This document shows positions 36,295-45,740 of a DNA stretch of 51,064 bases, in pieces. How positions within the stretch are numbered: position 1 is the first letter of the stretch; every line of letters begins with the position of its first letter. The translations under genes and the position numbers were made by a program. The notes below the pieces were generated by a model. It was given only the letters and a program-made list of their open reading frames with translations. It searched no databases and was not told the DNA's origin. Source of the DNA: Acidobacteriota bacterium (GTDB lineage Bacteria > Acidobacteriota > Terriglobia > Terriglobales > Acidobacteriaceae); assembly GCA_003225005.1 (NCBI GenBank), contig QIAN01000088.1, positions 1-51,064 on the forward strand, written 5' to 3'.

Positions 36295-37374
36295 GTGCAG
36301 AATAACACGCGGCCATCTAGAGCTGCGCTATCGATTGGAATCGCGGTCGCATTGCTGTGTACACTTGGCTGCGGTGTTAGGAGCACGCCACAGAACAATT
36401 ATCTTTACGTGGGACAGGTCTTCGTGCCCCCTGTGAGCCGGGTCCGAATAGGCTCTGTAGCCCAGTTTCGAGTGGAAACCGACGGAACCCTCACAGCGCT
36501 TAACCCATCGACTACGGTCCAGAGCGTCATCCCCTTCTTTGCCGCTGCAGTTGCTCCCTCGAGACAGCACCTTTTCATTCTCAACGGGCCAATCAGCGAG
36601 TTTGGGATCGGCAGCGATGGAACACTCACACCGAATGCAGCTCCAGGCGCCACCGGCAGCTCGGTCGCCTTTACACCCAACGGGGAAGTTGCCGTCATTG
36701 CGAATCCGACGAGTGCCACGCTGGGTTCATACACGCTGAGCTCCTCGGGAGTGTTGACTCCGGTCAACAGCGTGGCGACGGGCAGCGTTCCCCAATACGT
36801 AGTTGTTGATGGATGGGGAAAGTTCGCTTATGTCACCAGTTGGAAAGATCACACAGTTTCGGAGTACACGATTTCCGCGAGCGGCATACTTGCGCCCAAC
36901 GGTTCCATTCCGACCGGCGGAGACAATCCGCGTGCCCTCGTAGTTTCCCCTAAAGGGTTTCTCTACTGTGCGAACGTTACGTCGCGCTCGGTCACGGAGT
37001 TTTCGATCGATGCATCTACCGGAGCGCTCACTCTGGTTAACAACTATCCGCTATGGGTAGAGCCACAGCCTGGCCCGTTGTGGATCAGCTTCGATCCCAC
37101 TGGAACCTATGCTTACGTTGGCAATCTCGCCGAAATAGCACAATTTATGGTGGATGGGCCCACCGGCGCCCTCACCCGCAACGGCACGATGAGCCTCCCT
37201 AATGGCGCTCTCGGGGGAGGGGTTGATTCGTCTGGGAGGTTTGTCTTCACAGCGGGGGTAGATGGCACGGTTTCCCAGTTCATCATCAGCAACAAGGGGA
37301 AGCTCATTCCGAACGGCTGGCTCTCACTGGGAGAGAACATGGTCGGAGAGACTCTCGCCTTCGCGCAGAGATAG
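36295..37374 (+). CDS. Lipoprotein beta-propeller of the lactonase (YncE/PgL-like) type
   Basis: The 359-residue protein has a lipobox signal (ALSIGIAVALLCTLGCG, Cys as lipid anchor). A seven-bladed propeller follows, with repeats such as FRVETDGTLTALNPS, YTLSSSGVLTPVNSVATG, YTISASGILAPNGSIPTGGDN, FSIDASTGALTLVNN and PTGTYAYVGNLA. The pattern resembles 6-phosphogluconolactonase/YVTN proteins, but an exported lipoprotein is more likely a binding or sensor protein than a cytoplasmic lactonase. GTG 36295 is chosen because GGGAGGG lies six bases before it. It stands alone on the plus strand. Confidence 0.8.
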   Translation: MQNNTRPSRAALSIGIAVALLCTLGCGVRSTPQNNYLYVGQVFVPPVSRVRIGSVAQFRVETDGTLTALNPSTTVQSVIPFFAAAVAPSRQHLFILNGPISEFGIGSDGTLTPNAAPGATGSSVAFTPNGEVAVIANPTSATLGSYTLSSSGVLTPVNSVATGSVPQYVVVDGWGKFAYVTSWKDHTVSEYTISASGILAPNGSIPTGGDNPRALVVSPKGFLYCANVTSRSVTEFSIDASTGALTLVNNYPLWVEPQPGPLWISFDPTGTYAYVGNLAEIAQFMVDGPTGALTRNGTMSLPNGALGGGVDSSGRFVFTAGVDGTVSQFIISNKGKLIPNGWLSLGENMVGETLAFAQR

Positions 37375-37658
37375 ATTTCTCCGCAATGGGGTCCACGCTC
37401 TGCCCGCCGGCCCGCACTCCCACAATTGTTAGCCTCGTCGCGATGGGGGCAGCAGTCCTTTCGCACAGCCGAGGTATCCGCCCGGAATTCGTCTTGCTTA
37501 GACAAGAGCCGTTCGGAGCGGACATGATTGGGCGGCAAAGGGATCAGGGATCATGGAAGGACTCCAGCCTGACGCATCCCGACGGGCCACGGGTGTTCTT
37601 GAATCGTGAGCCTCATGTGTACGTGACATGGTCAAGAGGAACAGTGGCGAAGCGTGGG

Positions 37659-37682
37659 GAGGATGTAACAGAGGATGTAACA
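37659..37682. repeat. Tandem 12-bp duplication
   Basis: GAGGATGTAACA occurs twice in direct succession (37659-37670, 37671-37682). It lies in the otherwise gene-free 37375-37878 stretch. Confidence 0.6.
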
Positions 37683-37791
37683 ATGGTATAAGGCTGCTGT
37701 GCCACCGGAGGCACAAACGACCGCGTGGGTTGCATAGTTCCCGCACGTCTCTTCCGGGAAACACAATTACAAACTGTGACATATTCAGTGA

Positions 37792-37809
37792 CTGTTCAAA
37801 ACGGCTCAG
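37792..37809. promoter_or_regulatory. Inverted-repeat leader element, copy 2 (degenerate)
   Basis: CTGTTCA-AAAC-GGCTCAG: the left arm is intact and the right arm is eroded. It lies 87 nt before the small ORF at 37879. The surrounding 44 nt align with 43110-43153 at about 70 percent by eye. Confidence 0.4.
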
Positions 37810-37878
37810 TTCGTGAAGTAAAACGTTCTATGCCTTTTGGTTCAGGACGGTACCGACAGAACGGACTAGGATGGCAGA

Positions 37879-38127
37879 GTGAGATGCTACACGACCAAAG
37901 CGATGAAGGGCCGTACCTTATTCAAGTGTACGCGTTGTGAGCACAGCGTTACCACGCGCTCGTTCCAGACCACAAATGGCAACCTTCGCACCCAAGCGGC
38001 CATGGCACTCAACCAACACGCCGCTGTTGCTCATTGCCGACCGGTGCCATTTCCAGCCCGCCCCGGTCCCGTGGCGCGACTGGCATTGTTAACAGAAAAA
38101 TTCGCAATGTTTTCGAACGAAACCTGA
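37879..38127 (+). CDS. Small repeated-family protein, type 1 (copy C), with Cys pair
   Basis: It is an 82-residue frame from GTG 37879 (AGGATGG upstream), beginning RCYTTKAMKGRTLFKCTRCEHSV and containing FQTTNGNLRTQAAMALNQHAAV. It is the most Cys-rich member of the three-copy family; C-x2-C plus His residues hint at a zinc-knuckle, which is inference. The C-terminus differs from copies A and B, and no type 2 partner follows. It could be the ancestral form or a solo, degenerating copy. Confidence 0.5.
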   Translation: MRCYTTKAMKGRTLFKCTRCEHSVTTRSFQTTNGNLRTQAAMALNQHAAVAHCRPVPFPARPGPVARLALLTEKFAMFSNET

Positions 38128-38174
38128 AATAGTGGACCGGTCGTGTGTGGGGTCGGGTGTTACGTTGGAACCGG

Positions 38175-38651
38175 CTAAGCGCATTTCATGCTGCGAGTTG
38201 CATTGAGGGACAAAGCGGAGTCGAGAAGGCCATGTGACACTTGCTCCGGCGCGAACCTTACAACTGTCCCATTCGGATACTCCTGCACCATGATGTCAGT
38301 TTCGCTGACTCCGACCCGCATCTGAAATTCCACGATACGTGGTATTCCAAATTGTCCCGGTGGCAGTGGGCAGCTGCGCAGTCTTCCCTTGGTAAGGTCT
38401 ACTTCAATCATGAATAGCGGTGCTATCTCGTTTTCCCGGCGAACCTGAATCATCGTTGGGCCATGGTCTACGATCAACTGCTTTCCCATAGCGTTGAGTT
38501 GGAGGACATCGCTGTCGATAGCAACGAGAATTCGGTCCCACATGGCCACCATTTGATATCGTAACGTTTCCTTGTTCGCACACACGTAGTTGGCGATTGT
38601 TCTTGCACGGTCAGCTTGCTGTCTCTGGCGTTCGTCTGTGATCCACGTCAT
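38175..38651 (-). CDS. Hypothetical cytoplasmic protein
   Basis: It is a 158-residue protein from ATG 38651. It starts MTWITDERQRQQADRARTI and has a mixed alpha/beta pattern (QMVAMWDRILVAIDSDVLQLN, TMIQVRRENEIAPLFMIEVDL, IVEFQMRVGVSETDIMVQEY). There is no signal peptide or membrane helix. I do not recognise the family. Good codon-frame consistency and a hairpin just upstream support a real gene. Confidence 0.55.
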   Translation of the reverse strand: MTWITDERQRQQADRARTIANYVCANKETLRYQMVAMWDRILVAIDSDVLQLNAMGKQLIVDHGPTMIQVRRENEIAPLFMIEVDLTKGRLRSCPLPPGQFGIPRIVEFQMRVGVSETDIMVQEYPNGTVVRFAPEQVSHGLLDSALSLNATRSMKCA

Positions 38652-38668
38652 ATACGTTTGTTATCCCC

Positions 38669-38683
38669 AGCGGGGTCCCCGCT
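38669..38683. repeat. GC-rich palindrome upstream of the hypothetical gene
   Basis: AGCGGGG-T-CCCCGCT, perfect 7-bp arms, 17 nt upstream of the 38651 start on the minus strand. It could be an operator or a leader hairpin. The remaining 38684-39088 stretch has no convincing gene. Confidence 0.4.
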
Positions 38684-39088
38684 AGTCTCCATATTCACCA
38701 AGCTAGTCAGGATTCAAGACCGAGTCTGAGCAATATGGCACGATAAAAGGCCATTGCGTTGACGACTGATTTCTCGACGTTTGGAAGATCGAATCAAGGA
38801 ACTTTGCGTGAAGGCGACCTCAACCCCGATTCTCCCGAATTCAACGAAGTTCTTAAACAGCTCAAAGACGCCCTCCGCAACATACCGACCGACTGGGAGA
38901 CACGGTCGCCTGGAATCAGGCCCGCATCGAGCGGCGCTCACGAAAATAATCGGCAACACATTCGTTCGTCTACGTTCGGGCTATCACTCTGTCTCGAATC
39001 GAACAAAATGCTGCGACTGGATGTCGTATGAAGTTTGCCCTGTGCTTCGACCAATCCAGCTGCAACAACTCAAGAGGGCGGATAGCCG

Positions 39089-39310
39089 CTAAGCCACCAG
39101 CGTCACTGCCTCCGGGCGGGTGTGTCGCATGGCGCTGACGACAGTGAAACCATCACCGGCGTGCGGCATGTGCAGGTCGGAAAGCAGTAGGTCAACGTTC
39201 TCCGTAGCAATGCGACTGAGGGCTTCGCGCACGGTCGCGACCACCTCAAAGTCGTCACTACTGAGCCTACTGTATAAAACCGACCAGACAGAATTGTCGG
39301 TGGCGCGGAG
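39089..39310 (-). pseudogene. Response-regulator receiver fragment
   Basis: The minus strand reads SSDDFEVVATVREALSRIAT, then ENVDLLLSDLHMPHAGDGF with the phospho-acceptor Asp in LLSDLHMP, and ends RHTRPEAVTLVA before a stop at 39089. Only the middle of a receiver domain remains: the N-terminal acidic pocket is absent and the conserved Lys region is cut off. It is a relic of a two-component gene. Confidence 0.55.
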
Positions 39311-39335
39311 AATGGAGGAACCATGAGGCTTCCCA

Positions 39336-39503
39336 ATGAGCGAGATGAGTCGCGAGCCGCCGAATAAGAATCAGCCACGTCCTGAGACGTTCAGGGAACT
39401 GATTCGTGCGATGGACCAAGCATTGAAGGCTAGAGCAAGGCACCTTGACAATCTGGAAATCGAATTTCAAACCAGCGTTGTTTATAGCGATCATCGCTGG
39501 TAA
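39336..39503 (+). CDS. Possible small helical protein
   Basis: It is a 55-residue frame from ATG 39336 (ETFRELIRAMDQALKARARH, then LDNLEIEFQTSVVYSDHRW). A helix-forming, charged composition is the only support; no ribosome-binding site lies at the right distance. The 39504-40196 stretch after it holds no recognisable gene. Confidence 0.25.
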   Translation: MSEMSREPPNKNQPRPETFRELIRAMDQALKARARHLDNLEIEFQTSVVYSDHRW

Positions 39504-40196
39504 CCCACCGCCCCACACCGCCAATGAGGACTTCGGGTTAGACCTGCCAAAGTAAGGCCCTTTTCTGAGGAGTTTCCCTTTTTTCCGCTCCTCGGCCAAT
39601 TTCTCATCCTTCCAGTCACCAACATTTGCAAAACTTCCTTTTCCGGCTAGGAGGGCCGCTCGATCGGTCAAACGAGTACTCGGAAGTCTCCGAGAGGACA
39701 CTGCGTCGGTGGTCAGCGCAAGACTCTGCAGCTTGCCCTGATGCGCCATCGCCTTCGTGAGGCACCCGCTATTTGGGACTGCCTGCGAAAGAATTCTGTT
39801 GGAACGAAATCTCAAGATACCTGACTGGCCGCAGCGCTGCGTCCGTTGACCGGAGACCACAAAAGGGAAGTGACACTGCCTTTAGACTCTCGAACGGTTC
39901 GCGGTTTATGCCGGCTGCTTTCGCCAACGGCTGAAGTGCCGGGTTTAACTGAGGTGGCGGGCCATCTCTACGCAGACCTAACGAGAGGATCCGGAAATGC
40001 ATTCCCGCTCCCGGCGTAGTTAACAGGTGACCCCGCCTTTAATCCGCGGACGAGCCGAACTAAGTCACCACCGACGGCGTTGATTAACGTAGCCAGTACC
40101 CAATTCGGTAATAGCAACCCGTGGGAAGCATGACTATAAAGGGTGCTAGAGCACTACTAAGTCAGATCGGGATCAGGGGTTGGGGGTTATTCAGTT

Positions 40197-43037
40197 ATGC
40201 GGCTTCCTCCACCGGAAAGCGAAGTTGCAAGGCTCCAAGTTCTTGACCGATATCAGATCTTAGGCACTCCTCCCGAAGAAGCGTTCGACGACATCGCCCG
40301 TTTGGCGGCATACGTCTGTGGGACGCCCATCGCTCTGATCAGCTTCATTGACCAAGACTGTCAGTGGTTCAAGTCAAAGGTCGGGTGGGACGTCGACGAG
40401 ATCCCTCGGAATGTTTCCCTTTGCGCTCATACCATCCTCCAGTCGGAGGTCGTGGTCGTTTCCGATACGCTGGCCGATGAGGCGACGAAAACCAGCCCTC
40501 TCGCCACGCACGGCGGTTTGCGGTTTTACGCCGGAGTTCCACTGCTCACGCCAGAGAGGTATGCCCTAGGGACACTTTGCGTTATGGATTCCGTTCCGCG
40601 TGATTTAAGCGGAGAGCAAAGGCAGGCGTTGCTGCGATTAGCCTCGCAGGTAATGAGCATACTCGATTTACGCCGAATATCAGGGCAGAAAGTCGCACCG
40701 CAGAACGACTTCACCGGGGGCCTGGAGTCCAAACCCGCCGGGAGCGCGCTGTCTGAGTCAGACATTTATCGCGCAGTCAGCCAAGCAGCGTCGGACGCCA
40801 TCATCGTTATTGACGAGCAGAGCACGATCTTGTTCGCTAACCGCTCAATCGAGAGGATTCTTGGATACCGTGCGGAGGAGCTTGTGGGGCAGCAATTGAC
40901 TGTGTTCATGCCCGACCCTCTACAGCGGGTCCGCAGGCAAGCGATGCGGGAGTCTCTGGAAACCGGAGAAAAACATATTTCTTGGCAACAAGTGGTTCCC
41001 GCGATTCACAAGAGCGGCCAAGCAGTTGGTCTGGAGGTTTCGTTTGGCGAGTTTGTCGCCGGTGGAAAGCGCCTCTTTACGGGTATCTGTCGCGATGTCA
41101 CGGAGCGTAAAAGAATTGAAGATGAGCGGTTCCAGCTGGCCGCCATCGTGGAATCCTCAGAGGATGCTGTCATCGGGAAAAATCTGGATGGCATTATTAC
41201 GACCTGGAACACCGGTGCGAAGCGGATCTACGGGTACCGCGCAGAGGAAATTCTAGGCAAGCATATTTCCATTCTGACACCGCCGGAACGACCCAATGAG
41301 CTTCCGCAGACCGTGGAGAAGCTCAGACGGGGTGAGCGAGCCGAACTCTACGAGACAGTCCGCATCACCAAGGATGGAAGGCGTATCCATGTTTCGCTGA
41401 CTGTGTCGCCCATCCGGGACAACGCCGGAAGGATCACTGGCGTTTCGTCTGTGGATCGCGACATCACGGATCGCAAGCTGGTGGAGATGAAACTACAAGA
41501 ACAGGAAAAAGCCCTGCGTTCTTCCGAACAACGCTACCGCTCACTTTTCGAGGGAATGGTTCATGGCATCTATCGGCTCGGGCGGGAGGGCGAATTCCAG
41601 GAAGTAAACCCGGCCTTGGTGGCGATGCTAGGTTATAACTCTGCGGGTGACGTGCTGAAGCTGAACCCCGCAACTGAGCTCTACCTAGATCCGCAAGAGA
41701 AACCTCGTTTGCTCCAGAAATGGCTAGAGGAAACGAAAATTGAAGACGAGGTGAAGTGGCGTAGACGGGATGGGACCATCATTACCGTTCGCCTAAATGG
41801 TCGAACTTTGACCGATGAAGGGGGCGCGGTTCATGGGTTCGAATTTATCGCCGAGGATGTCACTGAGCGACGATCCTTGGAGCAAGAGTTGCGGCAAGTA
41901 CAGAAGATAGAAGCTGTGGACCAGCTTGCCGGCGGGATCGCCCATGAATTCAACAATTATCTTGGCGTTATCCTAGGATACAGCGAGATCTTGGTCGAAG
42001 AAGCTGGGACGAACCAGAGTCTGCGCCGGTCAGTCGCCGAGATCAAGGCGGCCACGCACCGAGCTGCTTCGCTGAGTCGCTCGCTGCTCGCCTTTAGCCG
42101 AAAGCAAGTCTTGGAACCCACGATCCTTGACCTCAATCACGCAATATTGGAAGCGCATAAGTTGCTGCATCGTCTGGTTCCTGCCAACATCGAAATTGTC
42201 CCGCTATTGGATCCTGCCTTGGGGCGGGTCAAGGCGGATCCGGGCCAGATCCAACAGATTCTGATCAACTTGGTGATAAATGCCCGAGATGCTATGCCAC
42301 TGGGCGGTAAGATTACCATCGAGACCACAAACAGGGAACTTGACGAGTTCTACTGTAATCAGCACCCCGGTATTCGGCCCGGTACCCACGTCCGGCTGAC
42401 AGTTCGCGATTCAGGCTGCGGCATGGACAGGGAGACGCTGGGCCACATCTTCGAGCCCTTCTTCACGACTAAAGAGCAAGGTAAAGGTACGGGCCTTGGC
42501 CTCTCGACCATTTATGGCATCGTGAAGCAGAGCGGCGGCCGCATCGACGTAGACAGTTCGTTGGGTGCAGGCTCGGTTTTCCGCATCTACCTGCCACGCG
42601 CGCACGGGCAGGTGGCGCACTCTGAACCCACTGTGATGCCGGCCGAAAAGCCGCGAGCATACGGGACGATCTTGGTCGTCGAGGACGAAATGGCACTGCG
42701 CAGGCTGATTCGCTTATCTCTTGAGAGATGCGGCTATAAAGTACTGACCGCAAAGGACGGGACAGAAGCCATAGAAATCTGTCAGCGGAATCCTGGCCAG
42801 ATCCACCTGGTGCTGAGTGACATCATGATGCCGCACGTGAATGGCTTGCAACTGAGAGAGCGAGCTGCGACACTTTGCCCCGAAGCGAAATTCCTCTTTA
42901 TGTCTGGCTACTCGGAAGAAATCATCCTCCCCGGAAATCTCTCGGCGCACGGTTGTGCCTTTCTGGAGAAGCCGTTCCGGCCCGATGAACTCGCGCGGAA
43001 GGTACACGACCTGCTGACGGGACCAGCGGCGGCCTAA
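40197..43037 (+). CDS. Hybrid sensor histidine kinase: GAF-PAS-PAS-PAS-HisKA-HATPase-REC
   Basis: The 946-residue cytoplasmic protein has no membrane helix. Order of parts: GAF domain (about 25-160; [33 protein letters not shown]); three PAS domains (about 190-560; each ending near an 'RDVTER/RDITDR/EDVTER' motif); H-box with H583 in [19 protein letters not shown]-box VINARDAM; G-boxes DSGCGM and [14 protein letters not shown]-terminal receiver with D875 (LSDIMMP) and a late Lys in FLEKPFRP. It should autophosphorylate on His and pass the phosphate to its own receiver; input is probably a redox state or small ligand. No adjacent output regulator is coupled. Confidence 0.92.
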   Translation: MRLPPPESEVARLQVLDRYQILGTPPEEAFDDIARLAAYVCGTPIALISFIDQDCQWFKSKVGWDVDEIPRNVSLCAHTILQSEVVVVSDTLADEATKTSPLATHGGLRFYAGVPLLTPERYALGTLCVMDSVPRDLSGEQRQALLRLASQVMSILDLRRISGQKVAPQNDFTGGLESKPAGSALSESDIYRAVSQAASDAIIVIDEQSTILFANRSIERILGYRAEELVGQQLTVFMPDPLQRVRRQAMRESLETGEKHISWQQVVPAIHKSGQAVGLEVSFGEFVAGGKRLFTGICRDVTERKRIEDERFQLAAIVESSEDAVIGKNLDGIITTWNTGAKRIYGYRAEEILGKHISILTPPERPNELPQTVEKLRRGERAELYETVRITKDGRRIHVSLTVSPIRDNAGRITGVSSVDRDITDRKLVEMKLQEQEKALRSSEQRYRSLFEGMVHGIYRLGREGEFQEVNPALVAMLGYNSAGDVLKLNPATELYLDPQEKPRLLQKWLEETKIEDEVKWRRRDGTIITVRLNGRTLTDEGGAVHGFEFIAEDVTERRSLEQELRQVQKIEAVDQLAGGIAHEFNNYLGVILGYSEILVEEAGTNQSLRRSVAEIKAATHRAASLSRSLLAFSRKQVLEPTILDLNHAILEAHKLLHRLVPANIEIVPLLDPALGRVKADPGQIQQILINLVINARDAMPLGGKITIETTNRELDEFYCNQHPGIRPGTHVRLTVRDSGCGMDRETLGHIFEPFFTTKEQGKGTGLGLSTIYGIVKQSGGRIDVDSSLGAGSVFRIYLPRAHGQVAHSEPTVMPAEKPRAYGTILVVEDEMALRRLIRLSLERCGYKVLTAKDGTEAIEICQRNPGQIHLVLSDIMMPHVNGLQLRERAATLCPEAKFLFMSGYSEEIILPGNLSAHGCAFLEKPFRPDELARKVHDLLTGPAAA

Positions 43038-43122
43038 CTGAAGGTCCGCAGCTCAGTGGTATCTGATACATAATGCGCCCGACAGCTCCTTTGGAAACTT
43101 GCAACGATGGCATATTTGGTGA

Positions 43123-43140
43123 CTGTTCAGAATTGAACAG
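43123..43140. repeat. Inverted-repeat leader element, copy 3 (best match)
   Basis: Perfect arms CTGTTCA (43123-43129) and TGAACAG (43134-43140) around GAAT. It lies about 85 nt after the hybrid kinase stop. No small ORF of the repeated family follows this copy. The rest of 43038-43301 has no gene. Confidence 0.5.
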
Positions 43141-43301
43141 GGTTTGAGGTAAATTGCGTGGGTAAAACGGACAATCTTGGGATAGTAAGCCTGCGAACGC
43201 TTTCATTCTGACAAGTGTCCCCGCAATTAGATCTTCTTCGTATCGAATATTGCCGCACGCTACAACACTCTGAAACTGGCGCCGAAATGGTAGCGCAGCC
43301 C

Positions 43302-43475
43302 TCAACTGGCCTGGTTCTCGGAGAAGGGTGTTTTCAGCGGTTTCTCGGCTTCGGTCTTCTTCGCCAAGGGGATGTTCTCCCACCAGGTATAAGATTGGGC
43401 ACCGATCACGAAGCAGGGAACGAGCATAAGACCCCTGAGTATCGCAAGCGTAGAAAGAGTTCTCCCTATTGCCAC
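43302..43475 (-). CDS. Small single-span membrane or secreted protein
   Basis: It is a 57-residue protein from GTG 43475, preceded by a strong AGGAGGT nine bases upstream. It has a hydrophobic helix (LSTLAILRGLMLVPCFVIG), then TWWENIPLAKKTEAEK and a polar tail. I do not recognise the family. The ribosome-binding site and membrane helix make it credible; a longer upstream frame exists but lacks such a signal. Confidence 0.45.
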   Translation of the reverse strand: MAIGRTLSTLAILRGLMLVPCFVIGAQSYTWWENIPLAKKTEAEKPLKTPFSENQAS

Positions 43476-43683
43476 TCGTTCTCTACCTCCTAGATCCAAG
43501 CTCCTCGTAACTCTGTACGGTCTTGTGAAGCGCCGAATCCGCATCTTGGTCGCAATTCGTCCCTGCCAGTCACCGGACTCTCTTGATCGCCCTGTGCGAA
43601 GGAGACTGTACTTCTTTGGAAATTCACGGTTCATTGCCGTTGCAGGCGGCGAATAGCTGAACCCATTGCGAAATTGACAAATG

Positions 43684-43711
43684 TTGAACTGATCTTTTTT
43701 GTACAGATACT
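43684..43711 (+). promoter_or_regulatory. Possible promoter of the winged-helix/KaiC operon
   Basis: TTGAAC (43684-43689), 16-nt spacer, GATACT (43706-43711), 17 nt before the first gene. Match to sigma-70 consensus is moderate. Confidence 0.3.
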
Positions 43712-43727
43712 TTAGGCGGCGAGTGTT

Positions 43728-44165
43728 ATGAGTGGAGTAGGACGCCAAGTCCAATACGAGGAAAACGCATCTATGGGGCGTGGAAAACCCCTTGAATCGA
43801 CAGTCCAAAGTTGCTTGGATGGCATGGGCATTTCCCTGCTCAGTGAGTGGGATGTATTAGCTTTTGTGTACCGCCACGGAGCAAGTCTCGCCAGCAGCGA
43901 CCAGATCGCGCACCTTATAGGCTATGAAAGCACAGTAGTTAAGGCTGCGCTCGACCGACTCGAAAGCGAGAAGCTCATCGAACGCTCGCGGCCCTCTGAG
44001 GAAGTGCGTTTTTATCGAATCTTCGCCTCGAGCGATGCTGGGCGTCAGCGTCGCCTTCAGCAAATCGTCAGCCTAGCGGAAACTCGCGTCGGTCGGCTGC
44101 TGCTGGCAAAACGACTGAAGCCCGACGGGTCGAATCGGGACGAGAAGAACAATCGAATAAGCTAA
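43728..44165 (+). CDS. Winged-helix (MarR-like) DNA-binding protein
   Basis: The 145-residue protein has a helix-turn-helix core: LLSEWDVLAFVYRHGASLAS, DQIAHLIGYESTVVKAALDRLESEKLIERSRP, then a wing strand EEVRFYRIFAS and a helical, basic tail. The pattern is that of small winged-helix regulators (MarR/PadR-like), without a ligand domain. It lies 27 nt upstream of the KaiC-like gene and is probably the first gene of that operon, so it may regulate it. ATG 43728 is used; ATG 43773 is an alternative. A short direct repeat ATCGAATAAGC flanks its stop codon. Confidence 0.72.
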   Translation: MSGVGRQVQYEENASMGRGKPLESTVQSCLDGMGISLLSEWDVLAFVYRHGASLASSDQIAHLIGYESTVVKAALDRLESEKLIERSRPSEEVRFYRIFASSDAGRQRRLQQIVSLAETRVGRLLLAKRLKPDGSNRDEKNNRIS

Positions 44166-44192
44166 CCATCGAATAAGCAGAAGGGAAGGGTT

Positions 44193-45740
44193 ATGTCTAA
44201 AGACGGCTTGATCAAGACTGGCATCACAGGGCTCGATGACATCCTACTGGGCGGAATTCCGAGGACCAATGTGGTCTTGCTGCAGGGCGTAACCGGAAGC
44301 GGGAAAACTCTGATGGGCCTGGAGGTTATCTACCATGGGATCGTGCAATATAACGAGCCAGGGATAATCGTGGTATTTGAGACAAACCCGAACAAACTAG
44401 TCCGAGACGCAGCCGCCTTTGGCTGGAATCTGGAGGAGCTGCAGGAACAGAAGAAGCTGCAAATCGTATTTACCACTCCGCAGGTGTTCCGTCATGAATT
44501 GCGGTCGACGGACAGCTTGCTACTCGAAACCGCGAACGAGATCGGTGCCCAGCGGATCTTCGTAGACGGCATTGGGTTGTTAAACCGTGACCTAGGCGGC
44601 AATGCCCCCGAGCGCGCCGGGTTCCGTGAGATGTTACAGCAACTGTTCGAGTCGTTGGACCGGGAGAATCTGACTGCCATTATGTCACTCGAGGTTGGCA
44701 GCGCACCCAATTCGATGGCCACTGTGGAGATGACTGATTTTCTTGCCGATACAGTCATACAGTTGGGCCGCAATCGGAAGGGTCGGCGCATCCAGCGCAG
44801 CTTGGAGGTCTTGAAGAGCCGGGGCCAAGATTATGAGACCGGAGAGCACACAATGCATATCACGGAGGGACAAGGCGTGCAGATCTTCCGTCGCGTTCAG
44901 GCGCCTTCCCGCGCTGGTTCGAAGCAGCCCACGTCCAGCACCATGCGGTCGGTCATCGGGGTTGACGCTGTCGACACTCTCATCGGCGGTGGCATTTTTG
45001 ATGGGTCCACCACGATGGTGGTTGGGATTTCGGGGGTGGGAAAGACAGTGCTGGGCACGCAGATTCTACGGGAAGGAGTGCTGAAACAAAAGACCAAGGG
45101 CTTGCTCGTTTCCTTGGATGAGCATCCAGCGCAAATCATCCGTAATGCTCAGACTCTGGGGCTGAATCTGGAAGAGCAGGTTGCCGACGGAACCATCCAG
45201 ATCCTGTTCGAGAGTCCGCAAGAGTTAGACGTCGATGCACACTATGCTCGCATCATCAAGCTTATCGAGGAGCACGACATAAAGCGGATGGTGATTGATG
45301 GGATGACAAGTTATAGCACTGCAATTGGAGAACTCGCCGTGTACCGCGATTTCGTTCATGCCATAGTGGCCTACAGCAAGCAGCGTTTGATGACGAGCTT
45401 CTTTAATTATGAGAACCCAGAGTTCCTCGGGGTCTCGTCCTATATGCCGGATTTTCCGCTCAGCTCCATCGTGGATAACCTCATCCTGATGAGCCTGGTG
45501 GAAATCAACAACTCGCTTCACCGCTGCATTTCGGTGGTCAAATCGCGGGGCAGCAAACACTCATTCGATACTCGCGAGTTTGTAATCGGCCAAGGGGGAA
45601 TTTCTCTGGTACCCCTGGAACGGAATCTGCTCCCCCCCGTGCCGCTACAGGCTTACTCCAGTCTCTTGAGCCGGGCCCCCACAAGATTCTCTGGCTCTAA
45701 GCGAATAAACGGTGCTGCCGCAGTACAGGACAAAGAATGA
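44193..45740 (+). CDS. KaiC-like double RecA-domain ATPase
   Basis: The 515-residue protein has two RecA/KaiC domains in tandem, as in cyanobacterial KaiC. The first opens with GITGLDDILLGGIPRTNVVLL and Walker A GVTGSGKT (32-39); the second opens with GVDAVDTLIGGGIFDGSTTMV and Walker A GISGVGKT (278-285). The catalytic glutamate pairs of KaiC are altered (VVFETNP in domain 1, VSLDEHP in domain 2), and the second domain ends ISVVKSRGSKHSFDTREFVI, typical of the family. No KaiA or KaiB is present. Outside cyanobacteria, KaiC-like proteins work as signalling ATPases with histidine kinases. AAGGGAAGGG precedes the ATG; its stop overlaps the kinase start as ATGA. Confidence 0.9.
   Translation: MSKDGLIKTGITGLDDILLGGIPRTNVVLLQGVTGSGKTLMGLEVIYHGIVQYNEPGIIVVFETNPNKLVRDAAAFGWNLEELQEQKKLQIVFTTPQVFRHELRSTDSLLLETANEIGAQRIFVDGIGLLNRDLGGNAPERAGFREMLQQLFESLDRENLTAIMSLEVGSAPNSMATVEMTDFLADTVIQLGRNRKGRRIQRSLEVLKSRGQDYETGEHTMHITEGQGVQIFRRVQAPSRAGSKQPTSSTMRSVIGVDAVDTLIGGGIFDGSTTMVVGISGVGKTVLGTQILREGVLKQKTKGLLVSLDEHPAQIIRNAQTLGLNLEEQVADGTIQILFESPQELDVDAHYARIIKLIEEHDIKRMVIDGMTSYSTAIGELAVYRDFVHAIVAYSKQRLMTSFFNYENPEFLGVSSYMPDFPLSSIVDNLILMSLVEINNSLHRCISVVKSRGSKHSFDTREFVIGQGGISLVPLERNLLPPVPLQAYSSLLSRAPTRFSGSKRINGAAAVQDKE

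Noticed and set aside
39267-39860. 197-residue minus-strand open frame
   Set aside because: No recognisable motif, mixed basic composition, overlaps the receiver relic in another frame; not supported enough to list as a gene.
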